Below, piece after piece: positions 25,829 to 33,859 of a DNA stretch of 33,859 nt (position 1 is the first letter of the stretch; each line of letters starts with the position of its first letter). The notes below the pieces were generated by a model. That model saw nothing but the letters and a program-made list of their open reading frames with translations. It did no database searches and had not been told where the DNA came from. The translations under genes were made by a program, and so were the position numbers. Location: NCBI GenBank assembly GCA_946407095.1, contig CAMJMR010000026.1:1-33859 (forward strand). Direction: 5' to 3'. This DNA comes from an uncultured Selenomonadales bacterium. Lineage in GTDB: Bacteria; Bacillota; Negativicutes; Selenomonadales; Selenomonadaceae.

Positions 25829-26697
25829 CACGAATCCTCCGCCGAGTCGTCGTCGAATGCCGCCGCGATACTTTTCAATGCCCGCGTTATCGGCAAGCCC
25901 ATGACTTCCTGCGCCAACGTCAGCGCGTCCGCCGAGTCAAGCACTTCGCCGAAATTTTGTCCGCGCCGCTTGTAAGCCGCCGCCAACGACAAAAACCACG
26001 CGTCCGATTCGTGATCTTGAATGTCCTGCTTGAGTTCGTCGAAGACGGCGACCAGCACGGGCAAAATTATCATCGCGTTCAAAATCGGTTGCATTGACGG
26101 GTTGGCGCAATATCGGCGGTACAAGTCGTAATCCTCCGCGTTCAAGCCGATTCGGATTTTTTGCGTCGTTAAGTCGAAGATAAAAGGCGCGGAGGGGTCG
26201 AGCCGCCTGTACACGCTGAAAATCGAGCCCACGTTCTTGAAAAGGTTCGGGTCTTCGACGAGCGGCAACGGCTTGAAATTTTGGTAGGCGAGGATGCTGC
26301 CGCGTTGCAAGTCGAAGGTCAAGCCGTCGAAGTCGTCGTTCCAATCGGCGCAGGAAAAATTTTTCACGTCGCGGCGCAGGACGATAAACGCCACCGTATG
26401 GAGCTTGTCCTTCACATCGCTCAACGGAATTCTGCAAACGAATTCGCCGACAGCGTGAGTAAAAATTTTTCGGAAAATGGTCGTCGGACATTCGACGTGA
26501 AAAAGATATTCCGCGTCGCCGGCCGCAATCAGTCGATTCAATTCCGCGCAGTCCGTCGAAAATTTGCAATCGAAAACCAAATTGTCCGCCGCGTCCGCTG
26601 AAGGTTCAATCTTGGCGGAAAATGTGCAAGTCTTGTAGTCGTCGCGTCCTTCGGCGAGCACGGGGCAGGTGAACAGTCGGCGAGGCTCAATCTTCAT
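25828..26697 (-). CDS. Unknown protein, second gene of the GHKL island
   Basis: 289 residues from ATG 26697, which lies inside the last codons of the GHKL gene (11-bp overlap). Begins MKIEPRRLFTCPVLAEGRDD. The N-terminal half is rich in beta-strand-like alternation (DNLVFDCKFSTDCAEL, YLFHVECPTTIFRKIF, LHTVAFIVLRRDVKNF); the C-terminal half is helical and acidic, ending SAEDS. No recognisable enzyme motif. The close coupling to both neighbours indicates a dedicated partner of the ATPase. Confidence 0.72.
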   Translation of the reverse strand: MKIEPRRLFTCPVLAEGRDDYKTCTFSAKIEPSADAADNLVFDCKFSTDCAELNRLIAAGDAEYLFHVECPTTIFRKIFTHAVGEFVCRIPLSDVKDKLHTVAFIVLRRDVKNFSCADWNDDFDGLTFDLQRGSILAYQNFKPLPLVEDPNLFKNVGSIFSVYRRLDPSAPFIFDLTTQKIRIGLNAEDYDLYRRYCANPSMQPILNAMIILPVLVAVFDELKQDIQDHESDAWFLSLAAAYKRRGQNFGEVLDSADALTLAQEVMGLPITRALKSIAAAFDDDSAEDS

Positions 26698-28555
26698 GAA
26701 CGGCAACCCCCAGCGCGTAATTTTTGGCGTCCTGCAGTTCAAAGGTTATCGTGGCTTCGACTTCGCCGCGCAGGTTTTGAAAGGCAATCGCGTCGCCGAC
26801 CGTGAGCACTTGGATGTTTGAATCGTCGGCTCTTGCCCGCGTGACGAAAAGTTTTTCGCCGGCATTGCTTTCGCCGACAGCCGAAATTTCAATGCGTCCG
26901 CCCGAAATTTTTCGCGGCACCTTGAGAATCAGCCGATAGCTCTTCGCGCCGAGCCGTATCACGCGAATTTTGTTGCAAGCGATTTTTTTGCCGACAAGAT
27001 TCAAAATTATGTCATTGCCGTCGGGATTTTCTTTGCCGGTGTGATCGTCGGGCTGTTGTCGCGGTCGTTGCCCTTTATGCGTTCGGATAGCGGAAGAGCC
27101 GCCCGTGTCCGTCACGTCGCCGGGCGTCCGTTGCGTCTTTGAATTGTCGTCGCCGTCCGTCGTCGTCAAAGTGCTTTTGGGACTGCCGACATCGGGCGAA
27201 AGTTCTTGCGGCAAGTTGAGCCCGACAGAGCCGCCGAACGTTTCAGCTGCCGCAGAATTGCCGCCAATCGCGCCGTGGTCGAAGTCAAGCATATTCCCCA
27301 AGCCTTCAACGTCGGTTTCGTCGGAAATGTTCGCGTCGCCGAGGCTTGCAATCGTGTCGCGCACCCAACGTTTCAATTCCGCCAGATAAGCCTTTGCCAG
27401 CTTGCGATAGGTCGAGTGACGTGACGGCTCCCAATTTGTATGGTCGGGCGTCTCCATTTCGCGGAAAAAGGCGTTGAGGTCGTGCCCTTCAAGTTCAAGA
27501 ATTGCCGTGAAGTTCAGCGTCCGAGCAAAGCGGTCGAGTTCAAAAAGTTTCATGCCGCTCTTGCGAACGATTAAAACCCGCCGATTGAGCTTGGCAGTCG
27601 GGTCGACAAGGACGCCGAGCCTAAGCGTGCCCATGCCGTGAAAATCTTCCGTAAAAAATTTAACGGCGTCGTCGCCCGTCAAAATCTTGTGGTAGTTGGC
27701 GGCGTCGCCTTCGACGAACGCGCCGAGCGTGTCCTTGTTAATCGCTTGCCCTTGAACCGTGACGCGTAACCTGTCGCGGTGGACGGCAACCAAAAAATTT
27801 TCAATCAGCTCGCCGATGAGTTCGTCAGCCCAATGCTCCCCGCCGTTGAAGCCGTAAACGAAAACGTCGGTGCCGATTCCCGTGCGCCGATAAATCCTTT
27901 CAAGCGCGGGAATGATTTTGACGGGCATGTTGCCACGCGTCTCGCCGTAGTAGCCCATGCCCGCCGCAATGTTTTGAGCGTCCAGATTGAACGACACCAG
28001 CTTGGCAACGGCCTGCGCGGCGCGTTCGTTGTCCTTGTTGAGCGTGCGATAGAAAACCATGAGGAAAACGGAATTTGCGAAGGGCGCGTTCTTGCCAATG
28101 CCGAAATTGCCCGCCTTGTCGGAGGATTTGATTGCGCCGCCGTTGATTTTCGTCAGCGTGTTCCAACCTTGCATTGCGCGGGCGTCGAACGGCTCGGCAA
28201 GCCCCGTCGTGTTGAAGTCGCTGATTCGCAGGACGGCGGTTTGAGAACTTTTCAGCTTAAGAATCGCTTCCTTAATGAAAGTCTCGGTCTTGCCGGATTT
28301 TTTAGCCCAAAAGTTCAGGCAAGCTTGAAAAATATTTTTGACGGCTTGAACGTTGGGAATGTCCTTCGGGCTTATCTCGTGGCGTTGAAATTCGACAAGC
28401 ACGGCGGAATTTTCGTCAAGTGCCGCGTCCAATGAGTTTTGGCAAATCTCGCGCGCCAACGACGGAATTTCTTTGCCTCTGAAAATTTCGATGCCCGAAT
28501 CGGCCACGCCGTTAATCGCTCCGCCGCCGTTCGACGGAAAGTTCCAGCCCGTCAT
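26687..28555 (-). CDS. GHKL-fold ATPase, first gene of a putative defence island
   Basis: 622 residues. The GHKL ATP-binding site is visible: N-box REICQNSLDA (35-44), G1-like ISDFNTTGL (111-119) and lid GNFGIGKNAPFA (139-150). The N-terminus GWNFPSNGGGAINGVADSGI is characteristic of a group of MutL/Hsp90-like ATPases found in prokaryotic defence regions. Residues 440-520 are low-complexity (Ser/Thr/Gly/Asp) and probably a linker to a beta-rich C-terminal domain (525-622). The start lies 6 bp after the queA stop with GGGAG between, so the gene is translated off queA. Role in defence is inferred from fold and setting, not shown. Confidence 0.82.
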   Translation of the reverse strand: MTGWNFPSNGGGAINGVADSGIEIFRGKEIPSLAREICQNSLDAALDENSAVLVEFQRHEISPKDIPNVQAVKNIFQACLNFWAKKSGKTETFIKEAILKLKSSQTAVLRISDFNTTGLAEPFDARAMQGWNTLTKINGGAIKSSDKAGNFGIGKNAPFANSVFLMVFYRTLNKDNERAAQAVAKLVSFNLDAQNIAAGMGYYGETRGNMPVKIIPALERIYRRTGIGTDVFVYGFNGGEHWADELIGELIENFLVAVHRDRLRVTVQGQAINKDTLGAFVEGDAANYHKILTGDDAVKFFTEDFHGMGTLRLGVLVDPTAKLNRRVLIVRKSGMKLFELDRFARTLNFTAILELEGHDLNAFFREMETPDHTNWEPSRHSTYRKLAKAYLAELKRWVRDTIASLGDANISDETDVEGLGNMLDFDHGAIGGNSAAAETFGGSVGLNLPQELSPDVGSPKSTLTTTDGDDNSKTQRTPGDVTDTGGSSAIRTHKGQRPRQQPDDHTGKENPDGNDIILNLVGKKIACNKIRVIRLGAKSYRLILKVPRKISGGRIEISAVGESNAGEKLFVTRARADDSNIQVLTVGDAIAFQNLRGEVEATITFELQDAKNYALGVAVHED

Positions 28556-28561
28556 GAATCG

Positions 28562-29590
28562 TCACTCCCTGCGCGTGATGAACATTGCGTCTCCGAAAGA
28601 AAAAAATCTGTACCGCTCCTTGACCGCCTCGCGATAGGCTTGCAAGATGAATTCTCGTCCCGCGAACGCGCTCACCAACATCAAAAGCGTCGACTTGGGC
28701 AAGTGGAAGTTCGTTATCAGCGCGTCGACGATTTTAAATTCGTAGCCTGGGTAAATGAAAATTTTCGTTGAGCTTGAGCCGACCTCCACAGAATTTTTGC
28801 CGACGGCGGCCGCCTCCAGCGTTCGGATTGACGTGGTGCCCACCGCGATGACTCGTCCGCCGCGCAGTTTCGTTTCGCGAATCAAATCGGCAGTGGCTTG
28901 CGGTATCGAATAAAATTCCTCGTGCATTTCGTGATTTTCAATCGTCTCGACTTGTACGGGGCGGAAGGTGCCCAAGCCCACGTGCAACGTCACGAATCCA
29001 AGCTTGACGCCGAAATTTTCAAGCGCGCGCATTTGTTGAGTCGTGAAATGCAAGCCGGCAGTCGGTGCGGCGGCGGAGCCTCGTTCGCGATTGTAAACCG
29101 TCTGATAGCGTTCGGAATCGGCAAGTTTCTCGTGAATGTAGGGCGGCAAGGGCGTTTCGCCCAGCCTGTCAAGAATTTCCTCGAACACGCCGCTGAATCG
29201 GAATTCGACGACTCGCCCGCCGAAATCCGTCCGTCCGACGACCTTACAGCTCAGCTCGTCGCCGAAAAAAATTTCCGCGCCTTCCGCCAATTTCCTGCCC
29301 GGCTTAACCAAAGTTTCCCACGTCACGGCGTCCAGTCGCCGCAACAAGAAAACTTCCACCCGTGCGCCCGTCGACTTGTGGCCGATAAGCCGCGCGGGTA
29401 TCACTCGCGTGTCGTTGAAGATTAGCGCGTCGCCCGCCGCCAAAAATTTTTGCAGGTCGTAAAAGTGTTCGTGTTCAATCGCCCGCCGCGCAGGGTCAAG
29501 CACCATCAGCCTCGACGCGTTGCGCGGTTCAATCGGTCGTTGCGCGATTAGTTCTTCGGGCAATTCGTAATCAAAGTCGCTTAGCAGCAT
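28562..29590 (-). CDS. queA: S-adenosylmethionine:tRNA ribosyltransferase-isomerase
   Basis: 342 residues from ATG 29590 (GGAG eight bases upstream), giving the standard N-terminus [18 protein letters not shown]. Makes epoxyqueuosine from preQ1-tRNA, the step after Tgt. Conserved blocks: [17 protein letters not shown], the [16 protein letters not shown] segment, [25 protein letters not shown] and [17 protein letters not shown]. The frame is open for a further 132 codons upstream, but those encode the 162-bp tandem repeat and are not part of QueA. Separated from tgt by the three-gene island. Confidence 0.96.
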   Translation of the reverse strand: MLLSDFDYELPEELIAQRPIEPRNASRLMVLDPARRAIEHEHFYDLQKFLAAGDALIFNDTRVIPARLIGHKSTGARVEVFLLRRLDAVTWETLVKPGRKLAEGAEIFFGDELSCKVVGRTDFGGRVVEFRFSGVFEEILDRLGETPLPPYIHEKLADSERYQTVYNRERGSAAAPTAGLHFTTQQMRALENFGVKLGFVTLHVGLGTFRPVQVETIENHEMHEEFYSIPQATADLIRETKLRGGRVIAVGTTSIRTLEAAAVGKNSVEVGSSSTKIFIYPGYEFKIVDALITNFHLPKSTLLMLVSAFAGREFILQAYREAVKERYRFFSFGDAMFITRRE

Positions 29591-29598
29591 TCGTTCTC

Positions 29599-29974
29599 CG
29601 TCCCAAGTATTTAATCTCCAGCTGTTCAAGTCTGCCGTCCATACGGCAACGTGACGTTGCATCCAGATAGCGCGCCGTGCCGTTCGTGACTCAAAGGTTA
29701 TCGCCGCGTTCATACGCAACGCTAGCGCATTGCTAGCCCGCCGATTATTTGCGCGGTTTTCGTCCCAAATATTTGACTTCCAGCTGTTCAAGTCTGCCGT
29801 CCATACGGCAACGTGACGTTGCATCCAGATAGCGCGCCGTGCCGTTCGTGACTCAAAGGTTATCGCCGCGTTCATACGCAACGCTAGCGCATTGCTAGCC
29901 CGCCGATTATTTGCGCGGTTTTCGTCCCAAATATTTGACTTCCAGCTGTTCAAGTCTGCCGTCCATACGCAATT
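29599..29974 (-). repeat. 162-bp tandem repeat carrying copies of the pheC 3' end
   Basis: GCTGTTCAAGTCTGCCGTCC occurs at 29621, 29783 and 29945, a period of exactly 162 bp (54 codons). Each unit consists of about 60 bp matching the last codons of the adjacent pheC-like gene and about 100 bp of other sequence, including GCAACGTGACGTTGC (palindrome) next to ATCCAGATAGCGCGCC and GCTAGCGCATTGCTAGC followed by CCCGCC. The two complete units are almost identical, so the amplification is recent; the queA-proximal partial copy has drifted. Confidence 0.9.
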
Positions 29975-30704
29975 CAGCCAAGACAAAGTTCACATAGTTG
30001 AGCCATTCTTGGTCGCCCTTTTGCATGAGGATGCCGCAAGAATGTCGCGTGCCCGCGAACGGTTTATCGACAAGCGGCGCGGCAAGTCTCGGCTCGCGCT
30101 TAACCCAACTGACCGCCTCGACGGTCTCGGTTATCATGATGTCGGCTTTGCCCTCGGCTATTTGAATCGGGATGTCGGCGTTTTCCTCGTGAACAATCAG
30201 CGTCGCGTTCGGCAAGTTGGCGCGGGCAAATTTCTCGTTGGTGCCGCCGGGGTTAATCATGATTCGGACGCTCGGCTTGTTGAGGTCGGCAACGCTCTTG
30301 AACTTTTTGGCGTCGGTCTTGCGACAGAGAATCGTTTTGCCGAAAAGTCCTTCGCCGTAAGCGTCGCTCATCGCCATCGTCTTCGCCCGCGCGAAATTCC
30401 TCGAAATGCCGCAAAGCGCAATGTCAAACTTGCCCGCCTGCATATCGGCGGCAAGCGTCGGCCACGTCGTCGGAACGTATTCAATCGCCACGCCCAACGA
30501 ATCAGCGATAATCCTCGACAGTTCGGCGTCAATGCCCTCGTATTCGCCCGTCGCGGGATTCAAATACGACATCGGGATGTAGTCGCCCGTCGTGCCGATT
30601 CGGATTGTGCCGCGCACCGCTATATCCTCCAAGTGTCCCGCCTCAAGCCGTCCGAACGGCAGAAGCAAAATCGCCGCGATAATCATTAAACAAACTCTTT
30701 TCAT
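29907..30704 (-). CDS. pheC: Cyclohexadienyl (prephenate/arogenate) dehydratase, PheC-like, exported
   Basis: 265 residues in the family-3 solute-binding fold, with an N-terminal signal peptide ([18 protein letters not shown]). Specific segments match cyclohexadienyl dehydratases rather than ordinary amino-acid-binding proteins: [37 protein letters not shown], and above all [14 protein letters not shown], then [13 protein letters not shown]. PheC dehydrates prephenate or arogenate towards phenylalanine outside the cytoplasmic membrane. No ABC permease or ATPase gene is adjacent, which also argues against a transporter component. Its 3' end has been copied into the tandem repeat downstream. 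The alternative is an orphan SBP. Confidence 0.75.
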   Translation of the reverse strand: MKRVCLMIIAAILLLPFGRLEAGHLEDIAVRGTIRIGTTGDYIPMSYLNPATGEYEGIDAELSRIIADSLGVAIEYVPTTWPTLAADMQAGKFDIALCGISRNFARAKTMAMSDAYGEGLFGKTILCRKTDAKKFKSVADLNKPSVRIMINPGGTNEKFARANLPNATLIVHEENADIPIQIAEGKADIMITETVEAVSWVKREPRLAAPLVDKPFAGTRHSCGILMQKGDQEWLNYVNFVLAELRMDGRLEQLEVKYLGRKPRK

Positions 30705-30717
30705 TGCAAACGCTCCG

Positions 30718-31833
30718 TCAATAAAGTTTCTTCAGCTTCGTGCCGCCGTAGTAGTGCGACAAAATTTTTTCGCAAGACCAACCGTTTTTGGCGTAATCGC
30801 GTGCGCCGATTTGACTCATGCCGACGCCGTGGCCGTGTCCGTAGCCCGTGAAGACGACTTCCTTGCCGCTAACCTTGATGTCGAACAGCGTGCTCGGCAA
30901 AGAAAATTTCCGCCGAAACTCTTTGCCCTCAAGCGTCACCGTCTTTTTCGTGCCGATAATCTGCGCGGACTTGACGCGCCCCGAAGCCGTCCTGTCACTC
31001 GCCTCTTTGCCGACGGTCAGCTTGCTAAGCTTAATTTCCTTCAAATCGCCGAAGCCCTCGCCGAAACGCGACGAAAAATCTTTCACGGGAACTTTAACCG
31101 TCCAAGGCTCGCTCGGCTGAATAATCTCCTTGACTGCGATAAGATACGAAACCGCCGTGCCCCAAACATCGCCGACGCTCTCTGTCATGCCGCCGCTGTC
31201 CGTGTGAAAGTTCGTGTCAGCCAATTTGTTCTTGAACGTCAAAACTTCGCCGCGCGTCCCGTCTACCGCCTTGTCAATCGAATCGTAGGCCGCCACGCCG
31301 ATATAAACTTGACAGTGCGTCGAATCGCAAAGGTCAAAGCCCTCGTCGACGTGCCGACCGCGATTTTTCATGGCGAACGACCGCGCCGCCACCGTTTGAG
31401 CCTTCAACGCCTCCAGCGGGAATGACGGCGACATTTCCTTCGACACGACCCCGCGCAGATATTCTTCCAGCGGCGCAAGATTTATCACCGTCAAGGCGTC
31501 TTTGCCCTTGTTGACCATCACGCCGCCGTAATATTCCTTGCCGTTAATCGTCGTGCGCAAATCTTTCATCGGAACCTTTTCGGGACGAATTTCAATCGCG
31601 TTGAGCTCCAGCTTGTCGAAAGTGACGATAAAATCTTTGTCGGCAGGGATTTTCTGCAAGATGTTGCCCTTGGCGGCGTTAATCGCGACGCAGGGCGCGG
31701 ACACCTTCAATGTGACCTGCTTGACGCCTTTCAACAGCCCCACGCGAATTTCGGGCTGCCACACCTTTTGCGACGCGGCTTGAGCGACGCTCGCCGTCAA
31801 CAGAATCAGCGCGACGATAAAAAATTTTTTCAT
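30718..31833 (-). CDS. SpoIID/LytB-domain protein, secreted
   Basis: 371 residues from ATG 31833, whose first bases overlap the upstream stop (ATGA); AAAGGAG stands before it. Signal peptide FFIVALILLTASVAQA. The stage II sporulation protein D domain is visible as INLAPLEEYLRGVVSKEMSPSFPLEALKAQTVAARSFAM, DSTHCQVYIG, TDSGGMTESVGDVWG and the closing GYGHGHGVGMSQIGARDYA. SpoIID is a lytic transglycosylase on denuded glycan strands; homologues without other sporulation genes act in general wall remodelling. Commonly found upstream of queA-tgt in Firmicutes, as here. Confidence 0.9.
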   Translation of the reverse strand: MKKFFIVALILLTASVAQAASQKVWQPEIRVGLLKGVKQVTLKVSAPCVAINAAKGNILQKIPADKDFIVTFDKLELNAIEIRPEKVPMKDLRTTINGKEYYGGVMVNKGKDALTVINLAPLEEYLRGVVSKEMSPSFPLEALKAQTVAARSFAMKNRGRHVDEGFDLCDSTHCQVYIGVAAYDSIDKAVDGTRGEVLTFKNKLADTNFHTDSGGMTESVGDVWGTAVSYLIAVKEIIQPSEPWTVKVPVKDFSSRFGEGFGDLKEIKLSKLTVGKEASDRTASGRVKSAQIIGTKKTVTLEGKEFRRKFSLPSTLFDIKVSGKEVVFTGYGHGHGVGMSQIGARDYAKNGWSCEKILSHYYGGTKLKKLY

Positions 31834-33452
31834 TGGCGAAACTCCTTTGGAACAAAAACTTTGCAACGAATGACGTTAGTGCCCTCGACGCGCTCGCTTT
31901 CGTAGACCGTGCGAAAATTTTTGTCGTTCGTCAGCAAGTCGAAGATAAACGGCTCATTGCTCGTCACGAAAATGTGCGTGAACTTGTAGCGGGCAAAAAA
32001 ATCTTTGTAGTCGATAAAGCCCGCCTTGAAGTTCAGATACTCGGCGAAAATGTTCGCGCGCCCGTTGTTTGCCGCCATGAAGACTTCAGAGCGCGAATCA
32101 ATGTAGTAGCGAATGCCGAACATGCCCGCCAGCCCGCCGTAGCCTTGCCCCGCGTAAAGCCGAATGTTTTCGGGACGCTCGCTTTTGAGCAGAACTTTCA
32201 TAGCGGCGGCGAAGTCTCCGTCCGTTTTGTCGGCGTGATTCTGCGTCGTGAAGAAAATCCCTCCGACTATCAACGCCGCTACGAACAGCGACAAATTTTT
32301 TCGCGGAAGTATCTTCGGGTGCAACAATCGCCCGTCGAACTTCAAGACCAGCAAATTGTACAGCATGATGATTATCGCCGCCGCCAACAAAATTTCAAGC
32401 GGCAAAGAAAATTTTCCGAGCCCGTCCTCAAGCAACGACGTAAGCATCGCCGTATTGGCGAAGACCAGCAGGAAGAACAGCGGCAAGTACGCGCCGCCCT
32501 CCGCCAAAAATTTCGGGGGCGTGAACTCGCGCCAAGCATATGCCATCGGGAATGTCGCTATCAAGTAAAAAAGTATCGCGTTGCGCTCGTGCATTACCGC
32601 CAAGTACGTCAGCCCGCCGCTAAGGAAAATGTATCGCCACGGCACTTTGAACTTTGCCAACGAAACGATTAACGCCGCCTCCATGAAGTAGAAGCCCTTG
32701 CCGAAGATATCGTGCGCCGACGGCGTGAACATCTCCTTGATGTTGTTGTTAATCAGCTCGACGCCGTATGAACGCAAAACGTAAGTCATTGCCTCGACGC
32801 CGTAAGGATTAATCAACCCGCCTATCAAAATCCCGACCATCGCCGCCAATAAGAATTTCGCATGACGCGCGCTCCTCACGAACAGGAACGGCAAGCACAG
32901 CACCGACATCATCAGCCAAACCGCCGCGTGAAGATTTATCAGCACGACGCTCAAAAGCGGCAGCGGCAATAGGAATTTGAACTCTTGCGTGCGCGTGAAC
33001 TTCTCAAGCAGAAAAACTTCGCTCAAAAGTATCAGCGTCGAAAAAATTTGCGGGCGCGGGACAATCTCCGGCACAGACAACAAAGCCGTCACGAAAGTCA
33101 GCGCGAACGACACCGCCTTATTGCCGCCGCTCACGAACAGGCACAATCGCCAATGCATTATCAGTAACGCCGTCCCGCATACGAAATCAACGGTCAGTAT
33201 GCCGTCGACGCCGAAATTTTTATACGCCTCCCAAAATATCACGCCGCTCAACCACTGCTGCGCCACCAAGTGTAAATTTTCGTGTATCGTGAACGGGTCG
33301 ACGTGCGGTATCCCGTGCTCCAAGATGTAGCGTCCCAAATTCATGACGAAGTATGTATCCGACTCCTCAATGAACTTGAACGCCGCTTGACCGCAAACAA
33401 CCACCGCCGCCAACAAAATCGCTTGTATCGGCGTCAAAAATTTTTCAGTCAT
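31830..33452 (-). CDS. Polytopic membrane protein, GT-C glycosyltransferase-like
   Basis: 540 residues with roughly ten hydrophobic segments between residues 8 and 405 and a ~130-residue soluble C-terminal domain. The first loop after helix 1 has EESDTYFVMNLGRYILEHG and DPFT...QQWLSGVIFWEAY, the acidic-residue and aromatic pattern of GT-C-fold transferases that use lipid-linked sugars. It probably moves a sugar to an extracytoplasmic acceptor; substrate unknown. ATG 33452 lies within a sequence encoding a copy of the end of the upstream FAD gene (GATGACTGA), so the two genes originally overlapped. Confidence 0.75.
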   Translation of the reverse strand: MTEKFLTPIQAILLAAVVVCGQAAFKFIEESDTYFVMNLGRYILEHGIPHVDPFTIHENLHLVAQQWLSGVIFWEAYKNFGVDGILTVDFVCGTALLIMHWRLCLFVSGGNKAVSFALTFVTALLSVPEIVPRPQIFSTLILLSEVFLLEKFTRTQEFKFLLPLPLLSVVLINLHAAVWLMMSVLCLPFLFVRSARHAKFLLAAMVGILIGGLINPYGVEAMTYVLRSYGVELINNNIKEMFTPSAHDIFGKGFYFMEAALIVSLAKFKVPWRYIFLSGGLTYLAVMHERNAILFYLIATFPMAYAWREFTPPKFLAEGGAYLPLFFLLVFANTAMLTSLLEDGLGKFSLPLEILLAAAIIIMLYNLLVLKFDGRLLHPKILPRKNLSLFVAALIVGGIFFTTQNHADKTDGDFAAAMKVLLKSERPENIRLYAGQGYGGLAGMFGIRYYIDSRSEVFMAANNGRANIFAEYLNFKAGFIDYKDFFARYKFTHIFVTSNEPFIFDLLTNDKNFRTVYESERVEGTNVIRCKVFVPKEFRQ

Positions 33453-33469
33453 CGGTCTTGGCCTCGTGG

Positions 33470-33706
33470 TAAGTGTGGATTCGACGGCTCCGATTCGGCA
33501 TTTTAAATCTACTTTCTCTCAGCGAAGAAAGAAAGTAGCAAAGAAATTCGCCTCGCAGGGGCGGAAACCGACCACCGCCGAAACGCCCGAGCAACCCAAA
33601 ACCGTCTGTGCCGGCAAAGAAACATCCTTGTTTCTGTTGCCGGCGGCCGCCATCCCTGGCGGCCTCTGTCCCTTGCAACGTCTTCGTTATTTTATCAACA
33701 GTTCCT
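33470..33706 (+). mobile_element. ~240-bp MITE-like element, copy C
   Basis: Shares GGCTCCGATTCGGCATTTTA, the CTACTTTCT/AGAAAGTAG hairpin followed by GCAAAGAAA, and the right end CCTTGCAACGTCTTCGTTA plus TTTATCAACAGTTCCT with copies A and B. The extreme left end is not conserved, so that boundary is approximate. It ends 3 bp from the stop codon of the FAD gene and separates it from the membrane protein. Confidence 0.65.
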
Positions 33707-33709
33707 GGT

Positions 33710-33859
33710 TTAATCATTGTTCTTAGCCTCGTGGTAGGTTTTCTCGGCGTTGACTTTCCAAACGTCGGCCTTGGGGAACTTGTCGGCAATCGAACAGACC
33801 GCCGCTATCGCCGTCAACATGCTGTGATCCATGTTGTTGTAGCGGTGTTGACCGTTGCG
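33710..33859 (-). CDS. FAD/NAD(P)-binding amine-oxidase-like protein, 3' end (partial)
   Basis: 49 residues to TAA 33712-33710, open to the window edge. RNGQHRYNNMDHSMLTAIAA near its start is the closing FAD-contact segment of UDP-galactopyranose-mutase/protoporphyrinogen-oxidase-like flavoproteins, and ends VNAEKTYHEAKNND. Bases 33461-33473 on the other side of the MITE encode a second copy of TYHEAK-x-D-stop in the same orientation, so the element entered this gene's 3' end. Exact function cannot be set from so short a piece. Confidence 0.7.
   Translation of the reverse strand, partial: RNGQHRYNNMDHSMLTAIAAVCSIADKFPKADVWKVNAEKTYHEAKNND

Noticed and set aside
29599-29974. CRISPR array
   Set aside because: The repeated unit is 162 bp with no short direct repeat and variable spacer pattern, and no cas genes are present.
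29591-29986. 132-residue N-terminal extension of QueA
   Set aside because: It encodes the 162-bp tandem repeat and a reversed piece of the pheC end; the conserved QueA start is at ATG 29590 with a good ribosome-binding site.

Overview
The window is bacterial chromosome of moderate GC, densely packed and mostly on the minus strand. The gene content points to an anaerobic Firmicute, most probably of the diderm Negativicutes: glpC/glpK/glpF, a SpoIID-like protein next to queA-tgt-yajC, a fused CobA-HemD, a DUF815 ATPase, radical-SAM enzymes and frequent alternative starts. That placement is inference; there is no rRNA or other marker gene here.

Layout. 1-3090 (+): an anaerobic glycerol operon (3' end of glpC, glpK, glpF, terminator), with about 500 bp of structured non-coding DNA between glpC and glpK that looks like an IscB omega-RNA (HEARO) followed by a dead IscB start. 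3197-4149 (-): galU with a good promoter. 4424-9502 (-): a tightly coupled run of ybgC-like thioesterase, Tat-exported metallophosphoesterase, DUF815 ATPase, hypothetical protein, cobA-hemD and a tiny coupled ORF. 9828-12214 (+): rsmI-metG and terminator. 12235-13471 (-): an AT-rich glycosyltransferase with an 11-G tract at its 5' end, so probably phase-variable.

13797-22910 (-): the most unusual part, an eight-gene operon read from one promoter. The order is small dynamin-like GTPase, membrane-anchored Tyr/Asp-rich coiled-coil protein, large dynamin-like GTPase, SPASM radical-SAM enzyme, B12-binding radical-SAM enzyme, second large dynamin-like GTPase with a hydrophobic C-terminal region, 5-formyl-THF cyclo-ligase and VanX-type dipeptidase, then a terminator. 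The coiled-coil protein carries four Tyr-x-Asp motifs directly after its membrane segment, which makes it a candidate substrate for the radical-SAM enzymes.

22920-33859 (-): remains of a polymorphic-toxin-like gene with a CPCC protein, then a chain read in the order FAD-oxidoreductase (partial), membrane GT-C-like protein, spoIID-like, cyclohexadienyl-dehydratase-like (pheC), queA, [three-gene GHKL-ATPase island], tgt, yajC. The island sits exactly between queA and tgt, which are normally adjacent, and has the look of a defence cassette.

The chromosome is littered with short non-autonomous repeats: (i) three copies of a ~245-bp element with AGGGACTGTTGGTAAA-type inverted ends (9561, 13489, ~33470), and (ii) ~70-bp elements ending in a variable hairpin plus CCCGCC (4290, 6024, 13738, 23836, and inside the tandem array at 29599). 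Several sit at gene ends and are accompanied by a duplicated copy of the gene end or gene start, so that the gene stays intact.
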